In this document: piece by piece, positions 4,994 to 5,639 of the stretch
Position numbering within the stretch: position 1 is the stretch's first letter
Layout of the letters: every line of letters starts with the position of its first letter
Assembly (NCBI GenBank): GCA_035258565.1
Contig: DATFXF010000044.1
Span: 1-5,639, forward strand
Length of the DNA: 5,639 nucleotides
Source of the DNA: DATFXF01 sp035258565
Lineage (GTDB): Bacteria; Acidobacteriota; Terriglobia; Acidiferrales; UBA7541
Direction of reading: 5' to 3'
Notes under the pieces: generated by a model
Database searches by the model: none
Seen by the model: only the letters and a program-made list of their open reading frames with translations
What the model was told of the DNA's origin: nothing
Program-made: the position numbers and the translations under genes

Positions 4994-5001
4994 GAGGTCT
5001 T

Positions 5002-5639
5002 ATGAGGCGAGGATGGTTCTGTGCAGCGCTGCTCTGGCTTGCTGGCGCGCCGGTTCTTGCAGGTGAGTTGCCCGATCACCCGCTCAGCCTGCGCGAGGTA
5101 TTGGAGGTGTTTCGTGCCCGCAGCCCCTTGCTGGCGGCTGCGCGCAAACATACGGATGCGACGGCAGCAAATGAGGTCACCGCGAGCTTGCGGCCGAATC
5201 CAGTTTTTACCTCGGCCAACGAAGACTTCAACGTCTTCAACCCCAGTGAGTTTGACATCCGCCGCAAGCAGGAATTCACCGATAGCGTTCTCCAGCCCAT
5301 TGAGCGGGGACACAAGCGGCGGTTCCGCGTCCAAAGCGCCCGGCTGGGGACGCAGGTAGCTGAGGATATCTACCGCGACACCGAGCGTCAGCTCGTGCTG
5401 GCGGTCAAGACGAGCTTCGTCAATCTGCTCCTAGCCAAATCGAATCTCCGGCTCGCACAAGACAACCTCCGGGATTACAAAGAGACAGTCCGTCTGAACG
5501 AGATTCGGTTGCAGGCCGGCGAGATCAGCCCTACGGACATGGACCGGATCCGACTCGAGCAGGCGCGTTTTGAGTCCGATGCCCTGGGCGCGCAGCTCGC
5601 GGTGGACCAAGCGCGACTGCAGCTGGAGAACCTGCTGGG
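5002..5639 (+). CDS. TolC/CzcC-family outer membrane efflux protein (3' truncated by window end)
   Basis: The first 212 codons of the gene are visible and the frame is open at the right edge. Residues 1-20 (MRRGWFCAALLWLAGAPVLA) form a signal peptide with an LA|G cleavage site. The start of the first outer-membrane-factor repeat follows: LSLREVLEVFRARSPLLAAA (28-47), the alpha-helical coiled segment, LRPNP (63-67) leading into a beta-strand region, and QPIERGHKRRFRVQSAR (98-114), equivalent to the QxIE.GGKR motif of CzcC-like proteins. The long helix GEISPTDMDRIRLEQARFES (173-192) contains the S..D..R...E pattern conserved in the family. Such proteins form trimeric outer-membrane channels for RND or MFS pumps, often for metals (CzcC) or organic compounds; the substrate cannot be told. 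A Shine-Dalgarno AGAGAGG (4991-4997) lies 4 nt before the ATG. The pump and adaptor genes are expected downstream. Confidence 0.88.
   Translation, partial: MRRGWFCAALLWLAGAPVLAGELPDHPLSLREVLEVFRARSPLLAAARKHTDATAANEVTASLRPNPVFTSANEDFNVFNPSEFDIRRKQEFTDSVLQPIERGHKRRFRVQSARLGTQVAEDIYRDTERQLVLAVKTSFVNLLLAKSNLRLAQDNLRDYKETVRLNEIRLQAGEISPTDMDRIRLEQARFESDALGAQLAVDQARLQLENLL

Overview
The window looks like chromosomal DNA of a GC-rich Gram-negative bacterium. An Acidobacteriota-type lineage is my best guess. It rests on the style of the proteins: proline-rich PilP/GspC-like and pseudopilin-like proteins in tandem, a small two-helix membrane protein ahead of a CzcC/TolC protein, and a zinc-ribbon threonine synthase. 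I could not run a database search, so the assignment is an inference.

Layout. (1) Positions 1-1162, + strand: the 3' end of a PilP/GspC-like periplasmic protein, joined by an ATGA stop/start overlap to an atypical pseudopilin-like protein with long Pro/Gln-rich segments. This looks like the end of a type II secretion or type IV pilus cluster. (2) Positions 1163-1454: a gap of about 290 bp between convergent genes. No convincing gene is seen, but there are several inverted repeats, including a nested 17-bp stem. (3) Positions 1455-2941, - strand: a Cof-type HAD phosphatase followed by a secreted lytic transglycosylase, again joined by ATGA, so probably co-transcribed. (4) Positions 2942-3070: a divergent promoter region. 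(5) Positions 3071-4252, + strand: an intact threonine synthase, apparently expressed from a leaderless or nearly leaderless transcript. (6) Positions 4253-4500: a gap holding what appears to be the frameshifted N-terminal remnant of an alanyl-tRNA editing (AlaX-type) gene, then a plausible sigma70-type promoter. (7) Positions 4501-5639, + strand: a small membrane protein of unknown function, then the first 212 codons of an outer-membrane efflux protein (TolC/CzcC family). The 63-bp spacer between them contains a strong GC-rich hairpin and two short palindromes.

Functionally, region 1 belongs to secretion or pilus assembly, region 3 to phosphatase and peptidoglycan work, region 5 to threonine biosynthesis, and region 7 to an efflux operon whose inner-membrane pump and adaptor genes would be expected beyond the right edge. 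I see no CRISPR array, transposase, integrase, tRNA or rRNA, and no clear new multi-gene system. The least explained parts are the AlaX remnant, the structured convergent gap and the tolC leader.
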